Source: Gammaproteobacteria bacterium UBA4421
Lineage (GTDB): Bacteria > Pseudomonadota > Gammaproteobacteria > Pseudomonadales > Azotimanducaceae
Length of the DNA stretch: 64,000 nucleotides
Direction: 5' to 3'
Assembly (NCBI GenBank): GCA_002389675.1
Contig: DGQF01000055.1
Coordinates: 70,199 to 134,198 of the forward strand
The notes under the pieces were generated by a model that was not told where the DNA came from, did not search any database, and saw nothing but the letters and a program-made list of their open reading frames with translations. A program made the translations under genes and the position numbers. The stretch's first letter is position 1; each line of letters begins with the position of its first letter. Shown here in pieces: positions 26,199-34,471 of this stretch.

Positions 26199-27068
26199 AT
26201 GACCGCGCGAGTGAACCACAGTTTAAAAGGCAAAGTCGCCATTGTGACCGCTGCCGGGCGAGGTATTGGTCGAGGAATTGCATTAGCCCTGGCCGCGCAA
26301 GGGGCTCGGCTTGTCGTGAACTCCTACTCAGCCGATACCACTCAGGCGACGGTAGCTGCTGTTGAGGCGCTAGGCGTTGAAGCCGTAAGTGTAGCCGGTG
26401 ATGTCACCGATCCGGAGATCATGTTGGCACTTCGAGATAAGGCGCTGGCCTCATTTGGCAGCATCGATATTTTGGTGAACAATGTGGGTGCGGGCCCCAA
26501 AGTCAGTCGCTCTCCTGAAGACCACGAGCTGGGTCAATCAGCGGCGGTTTGGGATGCGCTGTACGAGCAGAACTTGAAGTCCGTGGTTCTAATGACGCAA
26601 GCCGTGGTTCCGCATATGCGTGCGCAGCGCAGTGGCAAAATAGTAATGATCTCCTCTATCGCCGGCAGAACCTCTTTGTCAGAGCGCATGTTGACTGACT
26701 TTGTGCACCCATCTTACAGCGCCATGAAGGCGGCGCTAATCAGTTATACCCAAACTCAGGCAGAACTGTTGGGACCACACAATATTAATGTCAATGCGGT
26801 CTGCCCGGGAATTGTATATACCGATGCATGGCAAGCCAATGCGCGTCGTGCGGTCGAACAGCTGCCTGAGTTCGCGGGCATGAACGCCCGGGAGTGGTTT
26901 GATGGGGTGGCCAGAGGGGATTACCCGGAAATATTTGATCGGACCCCACTGCGCCGGGATCAAACCGTTGAGGATATTGGCAACGCTGTGGTGTTTTTGG
27001 TGGCTGATGACGCTATGAACATCACCGGACAATCGTTGATGGTTGACGGTGGGATGGTGAAAATTTAG
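26199..27068 (+). CDS. SDR family oxidoreductase
   Basis: A 289-residue SDR: TAAGRGIGRGIALAL cofactor motif (about 17-30), NNVGAG in place of the more common NNAG, a catalytic Ser in MISSIAG and YSAMK. The AAGRGIG variant and an insertion of about 35 residues near AWQANARRAVEQLPEF (substrate lid) make it longer than the family core. ATG 26199 has GGGGGT eight bases upstream; GTG 26193 two codons earlier is also possible. It is in an operon with the upstream SDR, so the two may carry out successive oxidation and reduction on the same substrate (inference). Confidence 0.87.
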   Translation: MTARVNHSLKGKVAIVTAAGRGIGRGIALALAAQGARLVVNSYSADTTQATVAAVEALGVEAVSVAGDVTDPEIMLALRDKALASFGSIDILVNNVGAGPKVSRSPEDHELGQSAAVWDALYEQNLKSVVLMTQAVVPHMRAQRSGKIVMISSIAGRTSLSERMLTDFVHPSYSAMKAALISYTQTQAELLGPHNINVNAVCPGIVYTDAWQANARRAVEQLPEFAGMNAREWFDGVARGDYPEIFDRTPLRRDQTVEDIGNAVVFLVADDAMNITGQSLMVDGGMVKI

Positions 27069-27131
27069 GCGGTTGTCTACGGTAACGAAAAGCACAGGCC
27101 TGAACGGCCCGGGCAGGGCTGAAAAATGCCA

Positions 27132-27647
27132 CTAGCGCCCAACATCATAGGGTTGCTCTGGAATACCTTGGTCTAAAAGGCGTTCAACATGCAGCCCTAA
27201 TGTTTTGGGTACAAAGATATGGTCGTGGGCGTTGTTGATTTCTTTTATCCGCCACCAACGAAACGATTCAAATGTACTGCGCTCATCGGCGGCAGGATTG
27301 TGTTCATGGTCCGCAGTGAATTGTGGAACTTCGATGTAGTAATACGTTTCCGACTGATCAAACCCTTTACCGTAAAGGTGAAATTGCATGCGTCGATACC
27401 ATATGGGGCCTTCTGCTGTGTCGATGACCAGGCCGGTTTCTTCGCGGACTTCGCGTTTTAGGGCGGTCATCTCATCTTCGCCAGACTCCAGGCCGCCGCC
27501 TGGTGTAATCCAGATCGAGGTGTTGCTATCGGGTACTCGCATTTGAATCAACAAGACGCGCCGCGCAGCGGGATCGGCGATCACAGCGCGAACGGCCTTG
27601 CGGGGTTTAAATTCGCAGCATAATTGGTTGGCGTGTTTTTCGGGCAT
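27132..27647 (-). CDS. Nudix hydrolase
   Basis: A 171-residue protein with a complete Nudix box at residues 51-73: G-x5-E57, then R65-E66-V67-x-E69-E70-x-G72-L. Nudix enzymes hydrolyse nucleoside diphosphates linked to another group, for cleaning or turnover of nucleotides and cofactors; the substrate cannot be read from sequence. It starts 9 bases after the stop of a luciferase-like oxidoreductase, without a clear ribosome site of its own, so it is probably translated after that gene. A cofactor-related role (NADH, FAD or CoA derivatives) would fit the context but is a guess. Confidence 0.87.
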   Translation of the reverse strand: MPEKHANQLCCEFKPRKAVRAVIADPAARRVLLIQMRVPDSNTSIWITPGGGLESGEDEMTALKREVREETGLVIDTAEGPIWYRRMQFHLYGKGFDQSETYYYIEVPQFTADHEHNPAADERSTFESFRWWRIKEINNAHDHIFVPKTLGLHVERLLDQGIPEQPYDVGR

Positions 27648-27656
27648 TATAAGTAG

Positions 27657-28697
27657 TTAGGTGCGCTTAATTAGATCCATGGCTTTTTCTAGCGCGGCGG
27701 TACGCTCTGGCCAAGTGTCTCCCCCGGTAGATAATCTAAGGGTAGTCACACCGGCGTCGGCGAATGCGGCTAAACGTGTTCGGACCATGTCTGCTGTGCC
27801 AATTAGGTTGGCCATCAGGACTAAGTCGTCGGGTACGCGTTCAATGGCTGCATCGCGTTTGCCGTCTATCCACAGGCGTTGCACCGCTTTGGCAGTATCC
27901 TCATAACCGGCCCGGCAGTAGGCGTCGTTATAAAAATTTGTTTTCGCTGAACCCATAGCCCCTAGCGTGAACGCCATGGCGGGTTTGCGGGCTGCGATCA
28001 ATGCTTCAACGTTGTCGCTGATTTCAAAATAGCCGCCAGCTTGGATGTCCAGGTCCTTAAGTGTGCGACCACTTTTGAGCGCACCTGCGCGCAAGTCTTC
28101 GAGGAAAACATGGGCGTGTTCGGGCAAAAAAGAAGTGCCCAGCCAACCGTCAGCAAGCTCACCAGTCATCTGCAGCGATTTGGGTCCCAGAGTGGCAAGA
28201 TATATCGGCAAATTCGGGCGAGGTGGCTGGGATAATCTGATCGCTTTGCCCTCTCCTCCTGGCCGCGGCAGCGTGTAGTGTTTGCCGTCATAGGCCAATT
28301 TTTCTCCTGCTAGCGCGATGTTTAAAATATCAACACATTCGCGCAACCTCGATAGTGGTTTGCCAAAAGCGGCGCCGTGCAGTCCCTCAACCACCTGTGG
28401 GCCGCTGACCCCCAAGCCCAACATAAACCGACCTTTGGAAACAGTATCAAGACTTTGGGCAGTCATAGCGATCATTGACGGTACTCTAGAGCTGATCTGC
28501 ATGATGCCGGTACCCAGTTTGATGCGCTCTGTTTTAGCCGCTATGTAGGCCAGGGGAACAATCGCGTCCATTCCCCATGCTTCAGCCGACCATGCCTGAT
28601 CGACGCCCATTCGGTCTGCGGCCATGGTGTAATCGACGAGGGCATCCCAATCCTGACCGTTATAGTAGGCTGAACCGATAGAAATTGAAGTTTGCAT
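27657..28697 (-). CDS. Luciferase-like (LLM) oxidoreductase, F420-type
   Basis: A 346-residue TIM-barrel protein of the bacterial luciferase family. Motifs seen: AWSAEAWGMDAIVPLA (about 35-50), KLGTGIMQI, and GVSGPQVVEGLHG followed by GKPLSRLRE, which I associate with the F420-dependent branch found mainly in actinobacteria. It would transfer hydride to or from a ketone, alcohol or C=C bond using F420H2 or FMNH2. It shares the GxSGPQVxEGxHG segment with the enzyme at 53732-54769, so the two are paralogues. It is first in a unit with a Nudix hydrolase and divergent from the acyl-CoA ligase operon. Whether this organism makes F420 is not visible here. Confidence 0.85.
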   Translation of the reverse strand: MQTSISIGSAYYNGQDWDALVDYTMAADRMGVDQAWSAEAWGMDAIVPLAYIAAKTERIKLGTGIMQISSRVPSMIAMTAQSLDTVSKGRFMLGLGVSGPQVVEGLHGAAFGKPLSRLRECVDILNIALAGEKLAYDGKHYTLPRPGGEGKAIRLSQPPRPNLPIYLATLGPKSLQMTGELADGWLGTSFLPEHAHVFLEDLRAGALKSGRTLKDLDIQAGGYFEISDNVEALIAARKPAMAFTLGAMGSAKTNFYNDAYCRAGYEDTAKAVQRLWIDGKRDAAIERVPDDLVLMANLIGTADMVRTRLAAFADAGVTTLRLSTGGDTWPERTAALEKAMDLIKRT

Positions 28698-28788
28698 GTG
28701 GATATTTCCTTACTGATTTTTACTGCACATAGGCAGGAGTAAACGTGCGTAATCCAAACTTTGTCAACAGCAAAGAAAGGCCATAGAC

Positions 28789-28800
28789 TATCGCGCGATA
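28789..28800. promoter_or_regulatory. Perfect 12-base palindrome in divergent promoter
   Basis: TATCGCGCGATA, a perfect palindrome, lies 26 bases before the small gene at 28826 and about 90 bases before the divergent luciferase-like gene. Its position suits an operator for a dimeric repressor acting on the ligase operon. A 12-base palindrome can arise by chance in a GC-rich gap, and I see no second copy nearby. Confidence 0.35.
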
Positions 28801-28825
28801 AAAGTAGTTATGGGGAGATTAGTCG

Positions 28826-29134
28826 ATGCCGGAGTTGAAGTCAGGTTCGCGTTTGAAGAGTGCGGTGTGTGAGGGAGAGGTGATGGTGGTCAGCGCGCCT
28901 CCAGCGGATGTGGAAATCACATGTGGCGGCACAGCGATGTTTGCAAGTGGTGGTGAGGGTGTTGCCGCGGAGATCGATCCTGAGCAGGCGGTGGGTATTG
29001 CGATAGGCAAACGCTATATCACTGAAGATGAAAGCCTAGAAGTGCTCTGTGTAAAGGCCGGTCAGGGCAGCCTGGCGGTTGATGGCGCTCTTTTGCTGCA
29101 AAAAGATACCAAGAAATTGCCGAAAACCGACTAA
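28826..29134 (+). CDS. Small conserved-looking protein upstream of acyl-CoA ligase
   Basis: A 102-residue soluble protein that I cannot assign. It is rich in short beta-strand patterns (VMVVSAP, VEITCGG, LEVLCVKAGQGSLAV), has two well-spaced Cys, and ends in a basic tail (KDTKKLPKTD). It has a good GGGGAG ribosome site, starts ATG 28826 and stops 12 bases before the acyl-CoA ligase start, so it is a real gene in an operon with it. I have a faint memory of similar short proteins in front of AMP-dependent ligases in actinobacterial genomes, which would suggest a partner or carrier role; treat that as a hint only. Confidence 0.72.
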   Translation: MPELKSGSRLKSAVCEGEVMVVSAPPADVEITCGGTAMFASGGEGVAAEIDPEQAVGIAIGKRYITEDESLEVLCVKAGQGSLAVDGALLLQKDTKKLPKTD

Positions 29135-29146
29135 CGGACGCCGACC

Positions 29147-30661
29147 ATGAACATCATGATGTTGTTGGAGATGGCCGGAGGCGTTTTCCCGGATCGCCCC
29201 GCGTTTACCGATTGCAGCAGCGGGCAATCTCTCACTTATGCCCAGTTGTTTGAGGCAGCGCGTTATCGCGCCGCCAGTGTCCGCGCAAGCGGCGCGGAGC
29301 GCCTGGTAAAACTCGATGTGAGCAACTTGGGTACACCCTTGAGCCTGTTTACCAGTGCATGGGCAGGCGTGCCCTATGTGCCGCTGAATTACCGCTTAAC
29401 GGATACCGAAATTGAAGCCTTGCTCAAGCGGGTCACGCCGGCTTATCTGGTGACCCAGGCTGAGCGCGCGGTTCGACTTGGGGGCTTAGACGGCGTCTTG
29501 CCTGTGTCCAGTGCGGCATTTTTAGCTGACAATTTACATCCTCATCCGGTGGCCGAAGAATGGTCGATGGATCCCGATGAAATTGCCGTATTGTTATTTA
29601 CGAGCGGAACCACGGGGGAACCAAAGGCGGCGGTGCTGCGGCACAAACATTTGGTCGCTTATATTTTGAGCTCTGTAGAGTTTGCTTGCGCTGAAGAGCA
29701 AGAAGCGGCCCTGGTGTGCGTACCGCCCTATCATATCGCGGGAATCGCGGCAATTTTGAGCTCGGTATATTCTGCGCGACACGTGATACAGCTGCCCAAT
29801 TTCACGCCTCAGGCATGGCTCGAGGCTGCGCGTAAGTATGCTGTAACCACTGCGTTTTTGGTGCCGACCATGTTGGCCCGAATTGTGGATCATTTAGAGG
29901 GCGAATCTACCGCGGGTCTGCCGCACCTGAAAAACTTATCATACGGCGGTGGCAAGATGCCGTTGAGTGTCATCCACAAAGCGATGCAGCTGTTGCCAGA
30001 TACAGATTTCTCCAATGCCTATGGTTTGACTGAAACCAGCTCCACCATTGCAGTGCTGGGCCCAGCTGAACATCGCACGGCACAGGCCAGTGACGACGCG
30101 GATGTTCGGCGCCGGTTGGTTTCCGTGGGTCAGCCGCTGCCGGGTGTTGAGATTGAAATTCGTAACGACCAAGGGGAGCCACTGGGCCCTGGCGAGCGGG
30201 GCGAAATCTATGTGCGTGGTGAACAGGTCTCTGGAGAATATGAGGGGCGTGGCTCAGCCACCGATGCTGACGGCTGGTTCGCCACGCGTGACGCGGGTAG
30301 CATTGATGAGCAGGGTTATTTGTTTCTTGAAGGCCGGGCAGATGATGTGATTGTTCGCGGTGGTGAGAACTTATCACCAGGTGAAATTGAAGATGTTTTG
30401 TTGGCACACCCGGCGGTGCTGGATGCCGCCGTAGTGGGTGTGCCAGATGAGCAGTGGGGAGAGGGCGTGGCTGCGGCGTTGGTGGCTCGCAAAGGCATGC
30501 AGATCGACGGGGTTGAACTGCAGGCGTATGTCAAGGAACAACTGCGCAGCTCTCGGGTTCCTCAGATGATTGCGGTTTGGGATGAGTTGCCTTACAACGA
30601 AACGGGTAAACTCCTGCGGCGTGTTGTCAAAGCTCGCTTAATCGACCAGAGCGTCGATTAA
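29147..30661 (+). CDS. AMP-forming acyl-CoA synthetase
   Basis: A 504-residue ANL-superfamily ligase. P-loop-like A3 motif LLFTSGTTGEPKAAV (about 147-161), A5 motif NAYGLTETSS, A7 motif GWFATRDAGSIDEQGYLFLEGRADD, and the C-terminal catalytic Lys in NETGKLLRR. It activates a carboxylic acid to the acyl-AMP and then the CoA thioester. The chain-length or ring-acid specificity cannot be read, but its place among Rieske, crotonase and amidohydrolase genes suggests a cyclic or branched acid. It is co-transcribed with the 102-residue protein. The last 24 bases overlap the end of a convergent crotonase gene. Confidence 0.92.
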   Translation: MNIMMLLEMAGGVFPDRPAFTDCSSGQSLTYAQLFEAARYRAASVRASGAERLVKLDVSNLGTPLSLFTSAWAGVPYVPLNYRLTDTEIEALLKRVTPAYLVTQAERAVRLGGLDGVLPVSSAAFLADNLHPHPVAEEWSMDPDEIAVLLFTSGTTGEPKAAVLRHKHLVAYILSSVEFACAEEQEAALVCVPPYHIAGIAAILSSVYSARHVIQLPNFTPQAWLEAARKYAVTTAFLVPTMLARIVDHLEGESTAGLPHLKNLSYGGGKMPLSVIHKAMQLLPDTDFSNAYGLTETSSTIAVLGPAEHRTAQASDDADVRRRLVSVGQPLPGVEIEIRNDQGEPLGPGERGEIYVRGEQVSGEYEGRGSATDADGWFATRDAGSIDEQGYLFLEGRADDVIVRGGENLSPGEIEDVLLAHPAVLDAAVVGVPDEQWGEGVAAALVARKGMQIDGVELQAYVKEQLRSSRVPQMIAVWDELPYNETGKLLRRVVKARLIDQSVD

Positions 30662-31633
30662 TCCCCATTTCAGAGCCGTGGCCGTATCAATGCGTGTATT
30701 GGTTAAAGCGAGCCATGCTGTGCGTTGACGGCCGATGCGCCGCGGCAAGCTGACTGTACCCCCGGCACCTGGGATCAGTCCCATGGCCACCTCTGGGAGC
30801 TGAAAAAAAGTGTCCGGTGAGGCAGTAACTCGATCCGTGAATGCAGGTAATTCGATGCCTGCACCGATACACGCGCCCTGCAGGGCGCTTGAGGTGGAGA
30901 TAGACAGACTGGCCAGCAAACCCGCTGCACTGCGCGTCGTTCTGCTTAAATGAGCGACTGCGGGGTTGGGCGATGCGCCAAATTCAGTCAAGTCCCCGCC
31001 TGCACTGAAAGAGTGGCCTGCAGCATTAAGGTGGACGTGCGTGATATCAGGATCCAGATTTGCCACGCAAAGGGCTGCGCATAAATGGTCTTTCATATCG
31101 CTGTTGTAGGCATTGTGGACATGGGGTCGGTTCAACGTCAGCGTCAGCTCATCCCCGTCATCGTGGGTTTTTCGGGTCACGATTACCGGTGGCGTTGATT
31201 GAATCGCATGGGAACGAGTTGCATTAGTCGTGAGCCAAGTCTGAAACTCCTGGCTTTGTTGTAATACTGAATAGGCCAGAGATTCTGCAAACAGTCCCTG
31301 ATCAATGCTCATGCACGATTGCTTGCGTAACAACTGCACTAACGTTGTCGCAGCGACCGGATGACGGTTGATGTTATGTAACAGGTTCGTCAGCGATGCT
31401 CCCGGGGGGCTCAAGACATCTACCGGATAATCCGCTGCAGCATCGAGTGTGACATTATGCCCAAGCAGACCAACCACGACACAACTTGGCCAAAAAAGAG
31501 GCTCGCTGGGTATGTGATGACGGTCTATCTGGACCACTAGATAGTTTTGCCCAGCCACGACAGAATGCTCCTCTGCCAATAGAGGGGAACGGGTGATTTG
31601 GGTGAAATGTTTTGATGAAATGATGGCAACCAT
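30638..31633 (-). CDS. Enoyl-CoA hydratase/isomerase with long N-terminal region
   Basis: A 331-residue crotonase-superfamily protein with a non-standard layout. Residues about 150-331 carry the crotonase core: LTLTLNRPHVHNAYN, SFSAGGDLTEFG (oxyanion hole) and LPEVAMGLIPGAGGT with the first catalytic Glu position kept. The chain stops at ALKWGLIDALVD, so the usual C-terminal trimerisation helices (about 60 residues) are missing. The first 150 residues are outside the normal family and include a LLRKQSCMSIDQGLFAESLAYSVLQ segment. Similar long forms exist in actinobacteria as far as I recall. Its start is 22 bases from the divergent amidohydrolase start. Confidence 0.8.
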   Translation of the reverse strand: MVAIISSKHFTQITRSPLLAEEHSVVAGQNYLVVQIDRHHIPSEPLFWPSCVVVGLLGHNVTLDAAADYPVDVLSPPGASLTNLLHNINRHPVAATTLVQLLRKQSCMSIDQGLFAESLAYSVLQQSQEFQTWLTTNATRSHAIQSTPPVIVTRKTHDDGDELTLTLNRPHVHNAYNSDMKDHLCAALCVANLDPDITHVHLNAAGHSFSAGGDLTEFGASPNPAVAHLSRTTRSAAGLLASLSISTSSALQGACIGAGIELPAFTDRVTASPDTFFQLPEVAMGLIPGAGGTVSLPRRIGRQRTAWLALTNTRIDTATALKWGLIDALVD

Positions 31634-31654
31634 GACCGAGAGTATACCGCGACT

Positions 31655-33016
31655 GTGACACTGCTGATTAAGAATGCAGATCTAGACGGCGTAACAGCCG
31701 ACGTGTTGGTTGATGATCAGGTTCAGCAGATCGGTGGCGCGCGGCCGGCGGCTGCTACCATCGATGCACGCGGCTGTGCGGTTATCCCGGGATTACATGA
31801 CCATCACATACACCTGTATGCGGCTGCGGCTGCGCGCAGCTCGATAGATTGCGCCGGTTTTGGATCTATCAACCCCAAGGCGTTGTCTGCCGCGCTGCAT
31901 GCGGTGCCTGGACCGGGTTGGGTTCGGGGTGTCAACTATCACGAATCAATTGCGGGAGATCTTGACGCCGTGGCCTTAGATCGCCTCTGTGCGAGTCGAC
32001 CGGTTCGTTTGCAGCACAGCAGCGGCAAACTGTGGATCCTCAATACAGCGGCGCTGCAGGCGCTGGATTTGGCGTCGGTTTGGAACCAGCCCGGATTGGA
32101 GCGTGATGGCCAATCGAAGCCGACCGGGCGATTATGGCGCATGGATGCATGGCTGCATACGCGCTTACCCTCTGCAGCACCAGCTAACCTGAGTTCACTG
32201 TCCAAGCAAATGGCGAGTTTCGGTATAACCTCTGTAACCGATGCCTCATATACCAATGATCGGCAACGGTTGACGGACTATGGTCGGGCTCGGCAACGCC
32301 GAGAACTGCTCCAGCACGTGCAGGTGATGGGGGATTTGTCCCTACCGGCAGGCCAGCTCAAAATTTTGCTGGATGAAGACGATCTGCTGCCGTTTTCAGA
32401 CCTGGTTGATCGCATCAAACAAGCACATGATTTAAATCGGGGGGTGGCTTTTCACGCAGTGAGTCACGTCGAGCTATTGTATGCGCTTAGCGCTTTGCTT
32501 GAGGCAGGCAGGCACAGCGATGACCGGATTGAACATGCTGGTGTTGTGCGCGCACAAACTCTGCCCATGTTGCGTGCTGCGGGGGTCACAGTGGTGACTC
32601 AGCCGGGATTTATTGCCGATCGAGGCGCGCGTTTCTATGCGGCAGCAGATCCAGCAGATCAACCTTGTCTGTATCCTTACGCCTCGCTGTTGGCGGCGGG
32701 GGTGCCTGTTGCCGCAAGCTCTGATGCTCCCTATGGTCCATTGAATCCTTGGCTGATTATGGCGGCTGCAGCCACTCGAGTGGCTGAAAATGGTGAGGTT
32801 ATTAATCCAACTGAGCGTGTTTCGCCTCAGGAGGGGTTGCGTGGCTATCTTGCATCTGCTGGTCAACCCGGTGGCCCAGCGCGTCAAGTTCGTGTGGGAG
32901 CGCGGGCAGACCTTTTGGTTCTCGATCGTCCTTTGGCAGCCGTTTTTTCAGATATTGCTGCAACTCAAGTTCGCTACACGCTGATCGGTGGTGAAATTGT
33001 CTATACGGCAACCTAA
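31655..33016 (+). CDS. Amidohydrolase_3/YtcJ-like metal hydrolase
   Basis: A 453-residue amidohydrolase. VIPGLHDHHIHLY (about 43-55) has the HxH metal motif, VAFHAVSHVELL the later His, RIEHAGVV another His, and SSDAPYGPLNP the conserved Asp. The C-terminal strand GARADLLVLD is typical of the composite urease-like domain. YtcJ/Amidohydrolase_3 proteins hydrolyse amides, imides or cyclic ureas; the substrate is unknown. The GTG start at 31655 fits the usual N-terminus (a short strand before the metal motif), with GAGAGT about ten bases upstream. It shares a very short divergent promoter region with the long crotonase gene. Confidence 0.85.
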   Translation: MTLLIKNADLDGVTADVLVDDQVQQIGGARPAAATIDARGCAVIPGLHDHHIHLYAAAAARSSIDCAGFGSINPKALSAALHAVPGPGWVRGVNYHESIAGDLDAVALDRLCASRPVRLQHSSGKLWILNTAALQALDLASVWNQPGLERDGQSKPTGRLWRMDAWLHTRLPSAAPANLSSLSKQMASFGITSVTDASYTNDRQRLTDYGRARQRRELLQHVQVMGDLSLPAGQLKILLDEDDLLPFSDLVDRIKQAHDLNRGVAFHAVSHVELLYALSALLEAGRHSDDRIEHAGVVRAQTLPMLRAAGVTVVTQPGFIADRGARFYAAADPADQPCLYPYASLLAAGVPVAASSDAPYGPLNPWLIMAAAATRVAENGEVINPTERVSPQEGLRGYLASAGQPGGPARQVRVGARADLLVLDRPLAAVFSDIAATQVRYTLIGGEIVYTAT

Positions 33017-33047
33017 CCGAGGGTTTTAACGGTTATGCCGCGCCAAC

Positions 33048-34307
33048 TTACGCCTTTGCCAGTGCCACTCTTGGATCGTTAGGGTACATCCAATCATTGC
33101 CGATCACTTGCTCGACTGCCAGTCCCTCCGGGATGTTTTCGGCACCAATCATTTTGTCGGCAAATTGGTTCCAGTGATAAATTCTCGCCTCCTGATAACT
33201 CAGGGGGACGCCTTTAAAACCATAGGATTCAACAGATTTTTGAATCCATTCGCCGAATTCGGTGTCCTCTAGCAGTACCGGGGAGAGCGCCTCTCCATCA
33301 TTTTGTGTCCATAGATCAGGCTTGATGCCATCACCCCAGTCAGGCGCTAGCGTCCAAGTTTCGAGACGACATTTGTTGATCCCGTTAGGCCAAAACAGTA
33401 AGGGTGGAATTGTCCATTGGCTCAATGGAGAGACCCAGTTGGGAAAAATTCCGTATGATTGGGTGCACGTGCGGGCAATTTCGCCGACGGTTTCCATCTC
33501 CACCCAAGGTGAACGCTGGGTCAGTAGGTCGCCCGGATCTTCGGCGGTTTGAGGTCTTGGTGCAACCATACGGCCGTGACCCTGTGGATAAAGTGTATTG
33601 ACATTCCGTCGATCGTCCAGAATGGGCGCAACAGTTCGTGGGTGGATACTGCGTACGTGATACACCTCAGCGTTTGCCTCCATAGCAATTTTCCAATTGC
33701 AGTTCAGATCCCAAATGTGTCGCGCAGCAAGCCGGCAATTGCCAAATTGAAACTCCTCCCATTCGTCGGCTACCGGTCCAAGCCATTGCATGAGGCTGTC
33801 TGCGTTTGCATCGAAATTGACAAAAATAAGATTGCCAAAACGCTCGCATCTAACCGGCGTTAAGCCTCTGCAGGATTTGTCTAGATTGACGAAATCTTCA
33901 GGGTCGCGAACAGCGAGTAGGTCGCCGCTGTGGCTGTAGGTCCATCCATGATACTTGCAAACTAACCGGGATCGCTGGCCGCTTTGCTCGGTGACAATCG
34001 GAGCGCCGCGGTGTGAGCAGGTGTTGTAGAACGCGTTGACCCTACCGTCATTGGCATGAACGATAATGACCGGCTGTCCAGCATTTTCCCACAACCGCCA
34101 ACAACCGGGCTGCGGAATTTCATCGATATGTGCGGCGAATAACCACGATTTCCGCCAAATGTGTTCTTTTTCGAGCTCAAAAAAACGGGGGTCGGTATAA
34201 CGGCCCGCGGGGATGTCAGGTAACTCTGGGAATCCTTTGGGTGGTGCGGAACGTGATGCTTCATATTCCATGAGGGTACGTAGTGTTTGGATTTCTTGTT
34301 GATTCAC
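33048..34307 (-). CDS. Rieske oxygenase alpha subunit
   Basis: A 419-residue Rieske non-heme iron oxygenase. [2Fe-2S] ligands C97/H99 (TCSHRGAP) and C117/H120 (VCKYHGWTY). The catalytic iron His pair is in EANAEVYHVRSIH. It belongs to the single-alpha-subunit type with no NTF2-fold partner next to it, unlike the Rieske gene at 13215. Candidate reactions are hydroxylation, desaturation or O/N-demethylation of cyclic substrates; the reductase must be encoded elsewhere. It begins with GTG 34305-34307 and a weak ribosome site. Its promoter carries a perfect TetR/KstR-like palindrome (34328-34343), so it is probably repressor-controlled. Confidence 0.92.
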   Translation of the reverse strand: MNQQEIQTLRTLMEYEASRSAPPKGFPELPDIPAGRYTDPRFFELEKEHIWRKSWLFAAHIDEIPQPGCWRLWENAGQPVIIVHANDGRVNAFYNTCSHRGAPIVTEQSGQRSRLVCKYHGWTYSHSGDLLAVRDPEDFVNLDKSCRGLTPVRCERFGNLIFVNFDANADSLMQWLGPVADEWEEFQFGNCRLAARHIWDLNCNWKIAMEANAEVYHVRSIHPRTVAPILDDRRNVNTLYPQGHGRMVAPRPQTAEDPGDLLTQRSPWVEMETVGEIARTCTQSYGIFPNWVSPLSQWTIPPLLFWPNGINKCRLETWTLAPDWGDGIKPDLWTQNDGEALSPVLLEDTEFGEWIQKSVESYGFKGVPLSYQEARIYHWNQFADKMIGAENIPEGLAVEQVIGNDWMYPNDPRVALAKA

Positions 34308-34324
34308 TTAAAGATCTCGCTCAA

Positions 34325-34354
34325 ACATTAGAACATGTTCTAAGATATCAGCAA
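34325..34354 (-). promoter_or_regulatory. Promoter with KstR-like palindromic operator
   Basis: A perfect 16-base palindrome, TTAGAACATGTTCTAA (34328-34343), sits between a minus-strand -35-like TTGCTG (34349-34354) and a -10-like TAATGT (34325-34330), with an 18-base spacer. The inner 14 bases fit TnnAACnnGTTnnA, the published consensus of the KstR repressor that controls cholesterol genes in mycobacteria. The site is 21 bases before the Rieske start codon and about 130 bases before the divergent crotonase. The repeat is direct observation; the promoter hexamers are a reading by eye; the KstR link is inference. Confidence 0.68.
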
Positions 34355-34471
34355 ACTGGGTGTTCTGCCAGCTGGGCGGTATGATTGGCGGGATGCTTGC
34401 CGAGTATTGTCTTGGTTAAGTTTAGCTGTGCTGATCAGTTGGATATGTATAACGTTTAAAGGGGAAATAAA

